Shown here piece after piece: positions 1-9,158 of a stretch of 64,000 nt of DNA; within the stretch, counting starts at the first letter, position 1, and each line of letters starts with the position of its first letter. Source of the stretch: Chryseobacterium shigense (GTDB lineage: Bacteria > Bacteroidota > Bacteroidia > Flavobacteriales > Weeksellaceae). The stretch covers positions 186,001 through 250,000 of the forward strand of contig NZ_FTNY01000001.1 of NCBI RefSeq assembly GCF_900156575.1, written 5' to 3'. A program made the position numbers and the translations under genes. The notes below the pieces were generated by a model. The model was not told the origin of the DNA and did no database searches. It saw only the letters and a program-made list of their open reading frames with translations.

Positions 1-56
1 AAAAAACTTTCCAAGTCTTTATCTTTCGCGTATTTTCCAGCCCCCTCGATTCTCAT
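1..56 (-). CDS. Possible 5' end of a gene running out of the window
   Basis: An open frame begins with ATG at 56 on the minus strand and reads MRIEGAGKYAKDKDLESFF to the window edge without a stop. It is divergent from the CzcA gene, with 86 bp between the two starts. Eighteen codons are too few to assign a family, and an open frame this short can occur by chance. It is listed only because the divergent layout makes a real gene plausible. Confidence 0.3.
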   Translation of the reverse strand, partial: MRIEGAGKYAKDKDLESF

Positions 57-142
57 AATTGATTTTAAATTGAAAATTAATGCTTTAGGATTTTTCCTTG
101 AAGCAGTCAATTTCTTGTTACTTATCAATTAATAATTTTTCC

Positions 143-3100
143 ATGTTAAATAAAATTATTGAGTTTTCTGTAAAGAATAAACTCATCATTGCCCTTTTTA
201 CACTGGGGCTCATCCTTCTTGGCATCTATGAAACAACCAAACTACCTATCGATGCCCAGCCGGATATTACTAATAATCAGGTTCAGATCATTACTACAGC
301 GCCTTCCTATGGAGCCGCAGACATCGAACGTCTTGTTACTTTTCCGATAGAACAGGCCACAAGCAACATCAGCGGAATCACTGAACTCCGGAGTTTTTCA
401 CGTTTTGGATTGTCACTGGTAACCGTTGTTTTTGACGATAAAACAGATGTGTACTGGGCTCGGCAGCAGGTTCAGGAACGTCTCCAGCTCGTTCAGGAGA
501 ACATTCCCGAAGGAATCGGAACACCGGAACTGGGACCGATTTCCTCAGGACTCGGAGAGATCTTTCAATACGTTGTAAGAGCTAAAAAAGGCTACGAAAA
601 TGTCTATGATGAAACCGAACTCAGAACCATCCAGGACTGGGTGATCAGGCGCCAGCTTTTGGGCACAAAAGGTGTAGCAGACGTCAGCAGCTTCGGAGGT
701 AAGCTGAAACAATACGAAATAGCCATTAATCCCAATAAATTACAGGCTTTTAACATCAATATCAACGATGTTTTTGCCGCACTGGAAAAGAACAACCAGA
801 ATACCGGCGGTGCTTATATTGAAAAAAAAGAAACCGTTCTTTTTATCCGTAGTGAAGGCCTTTTAGGAAGTGCCGAAGACATCGGGAATATTCAGGTGGC
901 GGATACCAGAGACGGAATTCCTGTTCTTATCAAAGATGTTGCCTCTGTAAAAATAGGCTTTGCTACGCGATACGGAGCCATGACCTATAATGACACCGGA
1001 GAAGTATCAGGCGCTATTGTTTTGATGCTAAAAGGTGAAAATGCCAATGAGGTCATCGGCAATATTAAGCAAAGGCTTGAAAAGATCCAGGAATCCTTAC
1101 CCGAAGGTGTTGTGGTAGAACCTTTCCTGGATCGTGCTAAGATGGTTAATAATACGATCAGTACAGTGAAAACCAATCTTATGGAAGGCGCTCTTATTGT
1201 TGTTTTTATTCTTGTTTTATTTCTCGGAAATTTCAGGGCAGGATTATTAGTAGCCTCTGTTATTCCTTTAGCCATGCTTTTTGCCATCATTATGATGAAC
1301 ATTTTTGGAGTGGGTGGAAATTTAATGAGTTTAGGAGCGCTGGATTTCGGATTGATTGTAGACGGAGCCGTCATTATCGTGGAAGCTGTTCTCCATCAGC
1401 TGGCGCATAAAAAACATTTCGGAAAAGATAATATGCTCACCAAAAAAGAAATGGACGAGCAGGTTTCCGGTTCAGCATCCAAAATGGTGAACAGTGCCGT
1501 GTTCGGACAGATCATTATCCTCATTGTTTACCTTCCTATTTTTACACTGCAGGGCATTGAAGGGAAAATGTTTAAACCTATGGCGCAAACCGTTGCTTTT
1601 GCTTTGGTGGGAGCGTTTTTACTTTCATTGACTTATATTCCCATGATGAGCTCGCTTGTTTTAAGCAGGAAGAAAAAAGAAAAAGACAATATTTCAGACA
1701 GGGTGATGGCTAAAGTGGAAAGTGGTCATCAGAAACTCCTGATGAAAGCTCTTAAATTCAGAAAAACAATCCTTCTTATCGTGATGATTCTTTTTGCAGG
1801 AGCGGTGGTTATTCTTTCAAGAATGGGGGGAGAGTTTATTCCATCTCTGGAAGAAGGTGATTTCGCCGTTGAAATGCGGATCCTGCAGGGAAGCAATATC
1901 AACGAGACCAAAAAGGTAACCAGCCAGGCTGCCGGAATTCTTCTGAAACAGTTTCCGGAAGTAGAAAAAGTGGTGACGAAGATCGGAAGTGCAGAAATTC
2001 CAACAGAGCCTATGCCAATGGATGCCGGAGATATGATCATTGTTTTAAAACCTAAAAAGGAGTGGACCTCCGCTACCTCATTCCCGGAACTTTCAGCGAA
2101 AATGAGCGAATCCCTTAAGGCAATTCCGGGATTGACCACCGGATTCCAGTTTCCTGTACAAATGCGTTTTAATGAACTGATGACAGGAGCCAGACAGGAT
2201 GTCGTCTGTAAAATTTACGGTGAAGATCTGGACAGCCTTGCTTTATATGCGAAAAAACTCGGCGGGATCATCAATACGGTGAAAGGAGCTCAGGATTTAT
2301 ATCTGGAACCAGTTGTAGGAGCTCCTCAGGTTGTTATCGATTATAACCGTGCAGAACTTTCACGCCATCGTATTTCCGTTGCAGAAATCAACAGGGTGAT
2401 CAATATGGCTTTTGCAGGACAGACTGCAGGCGCCCTGTATGAAGGTGAGAGGAAGTTTGATATTGTGGTCCGTATGGATAACGAACATAAAAAAGATATG
2501 ACCAGTATCCAAAACCTGCTAGTTCCTACAGCTTCAGGAGAACAAATCCCATTATCTCAATTAGCCAAAGTAGAATTGAAAGACAGCCCGAATCAGATTC
2601 AAAGGGAAGATACCAAAAGAAGAATTGTGGTGGGATTCAACGTACGGGGAAGGGATGTGCAGAGTATTGTGGAAGAGCTTCAGAAGAAAGCAGATAAAGA
2701 ACTGAAACTCTCTTCCGGTTATACCATTTCTTATGGCGGTGCTTTTGAAAACTTAAACGAAGCCAAAGCCAGACTGGGAATTGCCGTTCCGATTTCATTG
2801 GTGATGATTTTCTTATTGTTGTTTTTTGCTTTCGGTTCTATAAAACACAGTCTGATTATTTATACAGCGATTCCTTTATCAGCCATTGGAGGTGTGTATT
2901 TTATGGCTTTAAGAGGAATGCCTTTCAGCATCAGTGCAGGGGTTGGATTTATTGCTCTTTTCGGAGTTGCGGTCCTTAATGGAATTGTTTTGATATCCGA
3001 GTTTAACCGATTAAAAAAGAACGGAATAACCAATACCAGCAGAATTGTACTGATGGGAACCAGAATCAGACTTCGCCCTGTTCTAATGACGGCTTTTGTG

Positions 3101-4480
3101 GCCTCTTTAGGTTTCCTTCCTATGGCACTGAGCAGCGGTGCAGGAGCGGAGGTGCAACGGCCTTTGGCGACTGTCGTGATCGGAGGATTGATGCTGGCAA
3201 CATTGCTTACCCTGTTTGTCCTTCCTATTCTCTATGTCTTATTTGAACGTATTAATAAAAAGAAAATGAAATTCTCTAAAAGAAACAAGTATAAAAAGCT
3301 GTCTGTGTTTGCATTATTGCTTTCAGTGGGAGGAATCAGCGCACAGGAAAACATTACCTATGAACAAGCTTTGGAAAAGGCGTATCAGCAAAACGGAACA
3401 CTTAAAAATTCAAAGCTGATCTCAGATTATCAGGAAAAACTTAAAGGAAGCTATCTGGATATTCCACAACTGGAAGTAGCAGGTGCCATCGGACAGATTC
3501 AGGGACAGGAAACCGACAATTCGTTTTCCGTATCGCAAAGATTCAGTTTTCCAACGATGTATTCAAAAAGAAGACAGATGCTGGATGCTTCATGGGCGGC
3601 AAGCGTGATCAATCAAAATCTAACAAAAGCTCAGCTTAGAAAGGAAGTTTCAGATGTTTTCTACAGGATATTAACCCTTCAGGAAAAGAAAAAAGTGCTG
3701 GAATACATCAGCCGCCTGTACCAGAATTTTGCAGACAAAGCCAGTTTAAGATTAAAGAAAGGGGAAGCCAATATCTTAGAGGAATCTACCGGATCTATCC
3801 AAAAAGAGCAGGCAGATCTACAGCTTAATACTCTTGAAAATGATCTGAACATCGCCAAATTGCAGCTTCAGTTACTGCTTCAGTCTGAAAAGCCGTACCA
3901 GCCTTTGGCTGATCAGCCGCTCATGAATATCAACCTTCAGTTCTCAGAAGAAATGATCAATCAGCATCCTGAACTTCAATATCTGCAGCAGCAGATCAAA
4001 ATAAATGAGGCTGAAGTACAGCTTGAAAAAAGTAAACTTCTTCCTGAACTTCTTTTGGGCTATACGAATCAAAGCATGAAGAACATTAATAATAACCGTT
4101 TTAATTCCGTTCAGGTCGGTGTAGGAATTCCATTGTTTACCAAAGGCCAGCGGGCATTGGCTAAAGCTGCACAGGCTAAAATGGCCGTTTCCGAAAACGA
4201 ATATCAACGCAAAGAAATTGAGCTTAAAAACAGAATAGCACAGCAGCTAAGTAATTACATGAATCAAAAAAAGATCATTGAAAATTATGAGCAGAAGCAG
4301 CTTCCTAAGTCAGAAACCATCTTAGCCGCTGCACAAAAACAGATGGACGCCGGAGAAATCGATTATATGACCTGGGTTTTATTGGTCAATCAGGCTGTAA
4401 AAACAAAAGCCGATTACATCGATCATCTTGAAAAGCTCAATCAGATTGCAGCAGAATTCAATTATTTAATTTCAAAATAA
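143..4480 (+). CDS. czcA: CzcA-type heavy-metal RND efflux pump fused to a TolC-like outer-membrane domain
   Basis: Proton-driven resistance-nodulation-division pump that exports divalent metal ions from periplasm or cytosol, followed in the same chain by an outer-membrane-factor domain. The ATG at 143 is preferred to the upstream one at 98 because MLNKIIEFSVKNKLII is the standard N-terminus. Residues 1-1040 are the RND part, with TM segments at the start, around 340-530 and 860-1040. The TM4 signature DFGLIVDGAVIIVE carries D401, D407 and E414, the pattern of the Co/Zn/Cd class rather than CusA. From about residue 1042 a second unit starts with MKFSKRNKYKK, a hydrophobic stretch and SAQ, a complete signal peptide, then a TolC-like coiled-coil domain. 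Such fusions of about 1440 residues are common in Bacteroidetes. The adaptor gene follows 7 bp later. The exact metal is inference. Confidence 0.93.
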   Translation: MLNKIIEFSVKNKLIIALFTLGLILLGIYETTKLPIDAQPDITNNQVQIITTAPSYGAADIERLVTFPIEQATSNISGITELRSFSRFGLSLVTVVFDDKTDVYWARQQVQERLQLVQENIPEGIGTPELGPISSGLGEIFQYVVRAKKGYENVYDETELRTIQDWVIRRQLLGTKGVADVSSFGGKLKQYEIAINPNKLQAFNININDVFAALEKNNQNTGGAYIEKKETVLFIRSEGLLGSAEDIGNIQVADTRDGIPVLIKDVASVKIGFATRYGAMTYNDTGEVSGAIVLMLKGENANEVIGNIKQRLEKIQESLPEGVVVEPFLDRAKMVNNTISTVKTNLMEGALIVVFILVLFLGNFRAGLLVASVIPLAMLFAIIMMNIFGVGGNLMSLGALDFGLIVDGAVIIVEAVLHQLAHKKHFGKDNMLTKKEMDEQVSGSASKMVNSAVFGQIIILIVYLPIFTLQGIEGKMFKPMAQTVAFALVGAFLLSLTYIPMMSSLVLSRKKKEKDNISDRVMAKVESGHQKLLMKALKFRKTILLIVMILFAGAVVILSRMGGEFIPSLEEGDFAVEMRILQGSNINETKKVTSQAAGILLKQFPEVEKVVTKIGSAEIPTEPMPMDAGDMIIVLKPKKEWTSATSFPELSAKMSESLKAIPGLTTGFQFPVQMRFNELMTGARQDVVCKIYGEDLDSLALYAKKLGGIINTVKGAQDLYLEPVVGAPQVVIDYNRAELSRHRISVAEINRVINMAFAGQTAGALYEGERKFDIVVRMDNEHKKDMTSIQNLLVPTASGEQIPLSQLAKVELKDSPNQIQREDTKRRIVVGFNVRGRDVQSIVEELQKKADKELKLSSGYTISYGGAFENLNEAKARLGIAVPISLVMIFLLLFFAFGSIKHSLIIYTAIPLSAIGGVYFMALRGMPFSISAGVGFIALFGVAVLNGIVLISEFNRLKKNGITNTSRIVLMGTRIRLRPVLMTAFVASLGFLPMALSSGAGAEVQRPLATVVIGGLMLATLLTLFVLPILYVLFERINKKKMKFSKRNKYKKLSVFALLLSVGGISAQENITYEQALEKAYQQNGTLKNSKLISDYQEKLKGSYLDIPQLEVAGAIGQIQGQETDNSFSVSQRFSFPTMYSKRRQMLDASWAASVINQNLTKAQLRKEVSDVFYRILTLQEKKKVLEYISRLYQNFADKASLRLKKGEANILEESTGSIQKEQADLQLNTLENDLNIAKLQLQLLLQSEKPYQPLADQPLMNINLQFSEEMINQHPELQYLQQQIKINEAEVQLEKSKLLPELLLGYTNQSMKNINNNRFNSVQVGVGIPLFTKGQRALAKAAQAKMAVSENEYQRKEIELKNRIAQQLSNYMNQKKIIENYEQKQLPKSETILAAAQKQMDAGEIDYMTWVLLVNQAVKTKADYIDHLEKLNQIAAEFNYLISK

Positions 4481-4487
4481 CAGCGGA

Positions 4488-5639
4488 ATGTCATTCAAAA
4501 AAATATCTATATACAGCCTCAGTTTAGCCATTGTTTTTTCTTCATGTTCAGGAAAAAAAGAAGAGGAAAAAACAGTGTACGAGAACAAAAAATTCGCAAA
4601 AAATAAAGAAAATACCGTTCAGCTTTCAGAAAAGCAACTGCAAACCGTAGGAGTAACCACGACCGTTATTCAAAACAGAACGATGGAAAAGCTGGTAAGA
4701 CTGAACGGAAAGGCAGAGATTGCACCGTCGCATATAAGCTCTGTTTCCAGTATTATGGGCGGACATATCAAGTCCATCAATGTCATTAGCGGAAGCCATT
4801 TCAAAAAAGGGCAGGTTCTTGCTGTGGTGGAAGATCCGCAGTTTATACAGCTCCAGCAGGATTATCTGGTGACAAAGGCCCAACTCGAATCTGCCAGACT
4901 GAATCTTAACCGTCAGAAAGACCTTAATATCAGCAAAGCAAGCAGTGATAAGACTCTGCAGACTGCCCAAGCCGATTATTCAACGCTGAATGCGACTTTA
5001 AAAGGTTTGGAGGAGAAACTGAGAATCATAGGAATCAGTGCAAAAGGACTGAGCTCAGGAAACATCAGAAGCAGGATCAATATTAATGCGCCATTTAGTG
5101 GATTTGTAAGTAATATTATGGTTAACAATGGGCAGTATATCAATCCCTCAGATACGGTATTTGAACTGATCGACCCTGCCGGATTATTGCTTGAACTGAA
5201 AGTTTTTGAAAACGATATTAATGATATCAAAACAGGACAGGATATTATGGTGTACAGTAATGAAAATCCTGATCTTAAATTGAATGCAAAAATCATCAGT
5301 GTGGTTCCCAGCATTGAAAACGGAGGTGCGGCTATGGCGTTGGCCAAGCTGTCTTCACCAAATCCTGAATTTGTAAAAGGAATGTACATCAATGCAGAAG
5401 TAAGCATCAGCGGAAGAAATACATTGGGGCTTCCGAATGAATCCGTGGTTTCTTTTGAAAACAAAAATTACGTTTTCGAAGATCTTGGAAAAGCCAGTTA
5501 TAAAATGATTCCTGTCCATGTGGGAATTTCAGATGATCAGTTTACGGAAATCCTTAAAGCCGAGTTTCTTAAGGATAAAAAAATCGTACAAAAAGGAGCA
5601 TACAGCCTGCTGATGATGCTTAAAAATAAGGCGGAATAA
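4488..5639 (+). CDS. czcB: Periplasmic adaptor lipoprotein of the RND metal pump
   Basis: Membrane-fusion (HlyD/CusB-type) protein that bridges the inner-membrane RND pump and the outer-membrane channel. The first 20 residues form a lipoprotein signal ending in the lipobox FSSC (Cys20), followed by a charged KKEEEK stretch. Next come a lipoyl/barrel-sandwich region (GHIKSINVISGSHFKKGQVL, about residues 91-110), an alpha-helical hairpin rich in Q, L and N (about 115-180), a return lipoyl half (INAPFSGFVSNIMVNNGQYI) and beta-barrel and membrane-proximal parts. It lies 7 bp after the pump gene and is surely co-transcribed. I saw no His- or Met-rich metal-binding tail. The order pump then adaptor is the reverse of the usual proteobacterial order. 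Confidence 0.9.
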   Translation: MSFKKISIYSLSLAIVFSSCSGKKEEEKTVYENKKFAKNKENTVQLSEKQLQTVGVTTTVIQNRTMEKLVRLNGKAEIAPSHISSVSSIMGGHIKSINVISGSHFKKGQVLAVVEDPQFIQLQQDYLVTKAQLESARLNLNRQKDLNISKASSDKTLQTAQADYSTLNATLKGLEEKLRIIGISAKGLSSGNIRSRININAPFSGFVSNIMVNNGQYINPSDTVFELIDPAGLLLELKVFENDINDIKTGQDIMVYSNENPDLKLNAKIISVVPSIENGGAAMALAKLSSPNPEFVKGMYINAEVSISGRNTLGLPNESVVSFENKNYVFEDLGKASYKMIPVHVGISDDQFTEILKAEFLKDKKIVQKGAYSLLMMLKNKAE

Positions 5640-5960
5640 GGAGCCCATCCCGGATAATAATCTGCGCTATCTTTTTAATCTTTGGAACTTAAAATCAATT
5701 CAGGATTGTTTCCTGAAAAACGTCCGCAGATTAAACAGGTAGCGCATTTTGTATAAAAGCATTCATTCTTTCGGATAAGAATCATAAAAGAATGATATTT
5801 AACATATTTCCGATATTATAAGTGTTATTTTATGCATAGCTAATATTAAAATGATAAATTTAGGTAATTAAAGTCCCGGACTCAATGGCTCGTTTCACTA
5901 GCAATAGAGTACACCGGGAAGTTAATTCATTCTTAACGAAAGAATTTTTATCAAAATAAA
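5640..5960. other. Intergenic region with a leader hairpin
   Basis: This 321-bp gap between the efflux adaptor gene and the 601-residue orphan has no open frame I can support. Its only clear structure is the hairpin at 5874-5919, described separately. The rest is A+T-rich. No strong terminator follows the adaptor gene. Confidence 0.6.
5874..5919 (+). promoter_or_regulatory. Structured 5' leader element (interrupted inverted repeat)
   Basis: TCCCGGACTC (5874-5883) pairs with GAGT (5907-5910) and CCGGGA (5914-5919), giving ten base pairs with an ACA bulge on the 3' side. The 23-nt apical loop contains a weaker GCT/AGC stem. It ends 41 bp before the start codon of the next gene and is far more GC-rich than the flanking spacer. 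There is no T-run after it, so it is not a typical terminator. It could be a regulatory RNA leader or a protein-binding site; neither matches a class I can name. Confidence 0.45.
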
Positions 5961-7766
5961 ATGACACATAAACCGTTACACAATTTCCATATTCCGGTGA
6001 TGGGTCTGGCTTATACTATAGACAGTCCGATCCGCGTTGCCCAATATGGAATCTCTTCCGTTATTTCCATTATTGATGATGAGATCCTGGAAAAAATGAA
6101 AGGCTTTTATAACAAGAAATTCAATCTTGATTATTTTGGAATCTCAACAAAAACAGAAGATTACAGGGCGAAAAGAATTACGGCTTACCTGGATATGGTG
6201 GATGATATCGTGAATGAAAAATTTGAATCTTTCAAACAGGAAATCACCAAAAACAAGGAGGCGCTCAAGAACTTTATCGCCATTCTGCCCAATACTTCAG
6301 ATCTGAAAGCAGGGCTTCAAAATCTTGTCATTCAAAAAGAGAATCTGGGCGCTGGCATTAAAAACTTTATTGAATCTAATTTAAAGCCGGGAAGTATTGA
6401 TGTCAACATCATGACGAAAGTTGACAAAGACAATTATAAAAAAGGCGAACAGCTTCCTGTCATGTTCAATGATGCTCACGCTTCACTTCGTGGTTTTGCA
6501 CAAAGTAAATTATCTTCTTCAATGGTACTTTCTGCCGGGATGAATCCTCGTTTGTACAGCTACATTGAAGAGTTTGATGATTTTTTTCCCGATCAGAACG
6601 GTATTCTGAAAAAGAAAATTATTCTTAAGGTAAGTGATTTCCGCTCAGCAATGATTCAGGGAAATTTTCTTGCCAAAAAAGGACTATGGATCTCAGAATA
6701 CAGAATTGAATCCGGACTGAACTGCGGAGGCCATGCATTTGCTACGGAAGGCATGCTGCTGGGACCTATCATGGAAGAATTCAAGCAGAAAAAAAATGAC
6801 CTGATCCAGTCTGCACATTCCTTAATGATTGCGGCACTGGAACAAAAAGGGAAACATGGTGTTTCTGAGCCTCTGGAAATGAAAATCACCGTTCAGGGCG
6901 GGGTAGGAACTTCGGAAGAGCATGAATTCCTGCTCGAAAACTATCATGTGGACAGTGTTGGTTGGGGATCTCCGTTTTTATTGGTTCCTGAAGCGACTTC
7001 TGTAGATACGGAAACAAGAAACCTGCTTTTAAAATCAGGAGAAAAAGATTTCTACCTGAGCAATATTTCGCCTTTGGGAGTTCCTTTCAACACTGTTAGA
7101 GGGACATCCAATGAAGTATTGAAAGAGCATAAAGAAGCCGCCGGGAAATATGGAAGTTCTTGTCCGAAAAAACTGCTGGCATTGAGTAAAGAGTTTTCAC
7201 CGCAGGGAACCTGTACCGCATCGAAGAAGTACCAGGACATTAAATTAAAAGAACTTAAAGCTGATCAGGAATTAACGCCTGAAGAATTTAGCAGAAGAAA
7301 AACAGAAATTACAGACAAAGCCTGTCTGTGTGTAGGATTGGTGAACGCTGCCTACATGGAGCAGAATCTGGAAATAAAAGGCGAAAAACAAGGCGTAGTG
7401 ATATGTCCGGGACCTAATCTTGCGTTCTTTGATAAAGAAGTTTCGCTTTCGGAGATGGTAAAACATATTTATGGAAATGCCAATATCCTTCCTGATAATC
7501 AGCGTCCGAACATGTTCATCAATGAACTGAAAATGTATGTGGACTATCTTAAAAAAGAAATTGCCGGTTCATCAGCACAAATCACCCATTCCCAAACCAA
7601 AAAGTGGAATGCCTTCAAAAAAAATATGCTGGAAGGGATTGAATATTATCACAACCTGTTTAACACATCAGCTTTCTTTAAAAGCGGATTGAAAACCATT
7701 GACCTGCAATTGCAGGAATACCAACTGATGCTGACAGCCATTGAGATTCCTCAGGTTGAAAAGTAA
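5961..7766 (+). CDS. Large orphan protein, possibly a divergent flavin TIM-barrel enzyme
   Basis: A 601-residue soluble protein without signal peptide or membrane segment, not confidently recognised. The N-terminus (IPVMGLAYTIDSPIRVAQYG, then ISSVISIID) resembles the first strand of nitronate-monooxygenase/IMP-dehydrogenase-type TIM barrels. Further on, NCGGHAFATEG (Cys255, His258) and QGGVGTSEEHEFLL followed by DSVGWGSPFLL resemble the GGH and phosphate-binding segments of that fold. The C-terminal third is Cys-rich (Cys401, Cys418, Cys455, Cys457 in KACLCVGL, and CPGP near 486), which could bind a metal or Fe-S cluster. It stands alone, with a hairpin leader upstream and a strong terminator downstream. 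The enzyme assignment is weak inference from short motifs. Confidence 0.75.
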   Translation: MTHKPLHNFHIPVMGLAYTIDSPIRVAQYGISSVISIIDDEILEKMKGFYNKKFNLDYFGISTKTEDYRAKRITAYLDMVDDIVNEKFESFKQEITKNKEALKNFIAILPNTSDLKAGLQNLVIQKENLGAGIKNFIESNLKPGSIDVNIMTKVDKDNYKKGEQLPVMFNDAHASLRGFAQSKLSSSMVLSAGMNPRLYSYIEEFDDFFPDQNGILKKKIILKVSDFRSAMIQGNFLAKKGLWISEYRIESGLNCGGHAFATEGMLLGPIMEEFKQKKNDLIQSAHSLMIAALEQKGKHGVSEPLEMKITVQGGVGTSEEHEFLLENYHVDSVGWGSPFLLVPEATSVDTETRNLLLKSGEKDFYLSNISPLGVPFNTVRGTSNEVLKEHKEAAGKYGSSCPKKLLALSKEFSPQGTCTASKKYQDIKLKELKADQELTPEEFSRRKTEITDKACLCVGLVNAAYMEQNLEIKGEKQGVVICPGPNLAFFDKEVSLSEMVKHIYGNANILPDNQRPNMFINELKMYVDYLKKEIAGSSAQITHSQTKKWNAFKKNMLEGIEYYHNLFNTSAFFKSGLKTIDLQLQEYQLMLTAIEIPQVEK

Positions 7767-7792
7767 CAGTATTTTTTTAAATTGATAGAGTA

Positions 7793-7821
7793 AACAGCTT
7801 CCATTCTGGAGGCTGTTTTTT
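7793..7821 (+). terminator. Rho-independent terminator after the 601-residue protein gene
   Basis: AACAGCTTCCA (7793-7803) pairs with TGGAGGCTGTT (7807-7817), eleven pairs including one T-G wobble, loop TTC, followed by a T-run. Confidence 0.85.
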
Positions 7822-8001
7822 ATTTGATTTTTGATCATGATCTACTAGCCTGATTCTTCGAATAAGCATCAAAAACCGAGGCAGAATAAGCTTTTTCATT
7901 TATAATAACTATAGGCGGTATGTTTATTTTGAATCTGGAATCCTCTCATCTATTCCTTACCTTAGATCCTTCTTAATATTTTTAATGACAATTCTATTTT
8001 T

Positions 8002-8946
8002 ATGGAAAAAAGAAAGATAAAAAACACCGATCTCTCGGTGGCACCAATTAATTTTGGAGGGAATGTTTTTGGATGGACGCTTGATGAAAAGCAGTCTTTT
8101 GATATATTGGACAGGTTTACCGATGCAGGATTCAATTTTATAGATACGGCAGACACTTACTCATGGTGGGTGAACGGAAAAGGAGGACAGTCTGAGGAGA
8201 TCATTGGAAAATGGATGAAAAGCCGCTCCAAACGTCAGGACATTGTGCTCGCTACCAAAGTGGGATCCGAAACGAAAGAACATGGGTTCGATATCAGTAA
8301 AAAGCATATTCTAAAGTCTGTGGATGAATCTTTACAAAGATTGCAGACCGATCATATTGATCTTTACTATACCCATTTTGATGATCATACAACGCCAGTG
8401 GAAGAAACACTTTCTGCCTACGATGAGATCATAAAAGCCGGAAAAGTACGATATATTGCCGCTTCCAATCTTTCTCCGGAGCGTCTGAAAGCCTCCTTTG
8501 AAGCATCGGAAAAAAACAATCTTCCCAAATATGTAGCATTGCAGCCTCATTACAATTTAATGGAAAGAGAAAGTTTTGAAAAAAAATATGCTCCGCTAGT
8601 CGAGCAGTTTGATCTCAGTGTATTTTCTTACTGGTCATTAGCAGCGGGATTTCTTACCGGAAAATACCGTACAGAAGAAGATCTGGGCAAAAGCCAGAGA
8701 GGTGAAGGGGTGAGAAAATACCTTAACGAGAAAGGGCTTGAAGTTTTAAAAGCGCTTGATCAGGTGAGTGAAAAACACCAAACAACACAGGGAACAACTG
8801 CTTTGGCCTGGCTTCTGGCTAATCCGTTGATTACAGCACCTATTGTAAGTGCTACAAGTGCGTCTCAGCTGGATACTTTATTCAAAGCTCCACAACTTAT
8901 TTTAGATCAGGAGGATATTGAATTGCTCAATCAGGCAAGTAAATAA
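8002..8946 (+). CDS. Aldo/keto reductase
   Basis: NADPH-dependent oxidoreductase of the aldo/keto reductase superfamily, a cytosolic (alpha/beta)8 barrel that reduces aldehydes or ketones. The catalytic tetrad is visible as Asp and Tyr in FIDTADTYSWW, Lys in LATKVGS and His in YYTHFDD. The C-terminal cofactor region (LITAPIVSATSASQLD) fits. At 314 residues it has the normal length. It is most like the YajO/Tas/NADP-dependent subgroup used for general detoxification. It is monocistronic, with its own terminator. The substrate cannot be told from sequence. Three further members lie in this window at 12684, 50921 and 51926. Confidence 0.9.
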   Translation: MEKRKIKNTDLSVAPINFGGNVFGWTLDEKQSFDILDRFTDAGFNFIDTADTYSWWVNGKGGQSEEIIGKWMKSRSKRQDIVLATKVGSETKEHGFDISKKHILKSVDESLQRLQTDHIDLYYTHFDDHTTPVEETLSAYDEIIKAGKVRYIAASNLSPERLKASFEASEKNNLPKYVALQPHYNLMERESFEKKYAPLVEQFDLSVFSYWSLAAGFLTGKYRTEEDLGKSQRGEGVRKYLNEKGLEVLKALDQVSEKHQTTQGTTALAWLLANPLITAPIVSATSASQLDTLFKAPQLILDQEDIELLNQASK

Positions 8947-8981
8947 TTTCACGAATAAGACATTCATTTTAAATTAATTAT

Positions 8982-9015
8982 AAAGATCCGTTCGGTTATA
9001 CTGAACGGATCTTTT
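8982..9015 (+). terminator. Rho-independent terminator
   Basis: AAAGATCCGTTC (8982-8993) pairs with GAACGGATCTTT (9003-9014), twelve pairs, loop of nine bases. It closes the aldo/keto reductase gene. Confidence 0.85.
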
Positions 9016-9128
9016 AGTTTAAAAAAAGTATCCTGACAAAAGTTGAATTGTTTATGAATATCCTGCTAATAGACGATTAACACTGGAAAAACTCATCATT
9101 TTTATTTCTCATTAATTGGATTTATTAT

Positions 9129-9136
9129 TATATTTG
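9129..9136 (+). promoter_or_regulatory. -7 promoter element (TATATTTG)
   Basis: Exact match to the Bacteroidetes -7 consensus TAnnTTTG, 22 bp before the start codon of the JAB-like lipoprotein gene. No TTG lies at the standard -33 spacing. Confidence 0.5.
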
Positions 9137-9158
9137 CGCCCTTTAAATACTAAAAACT

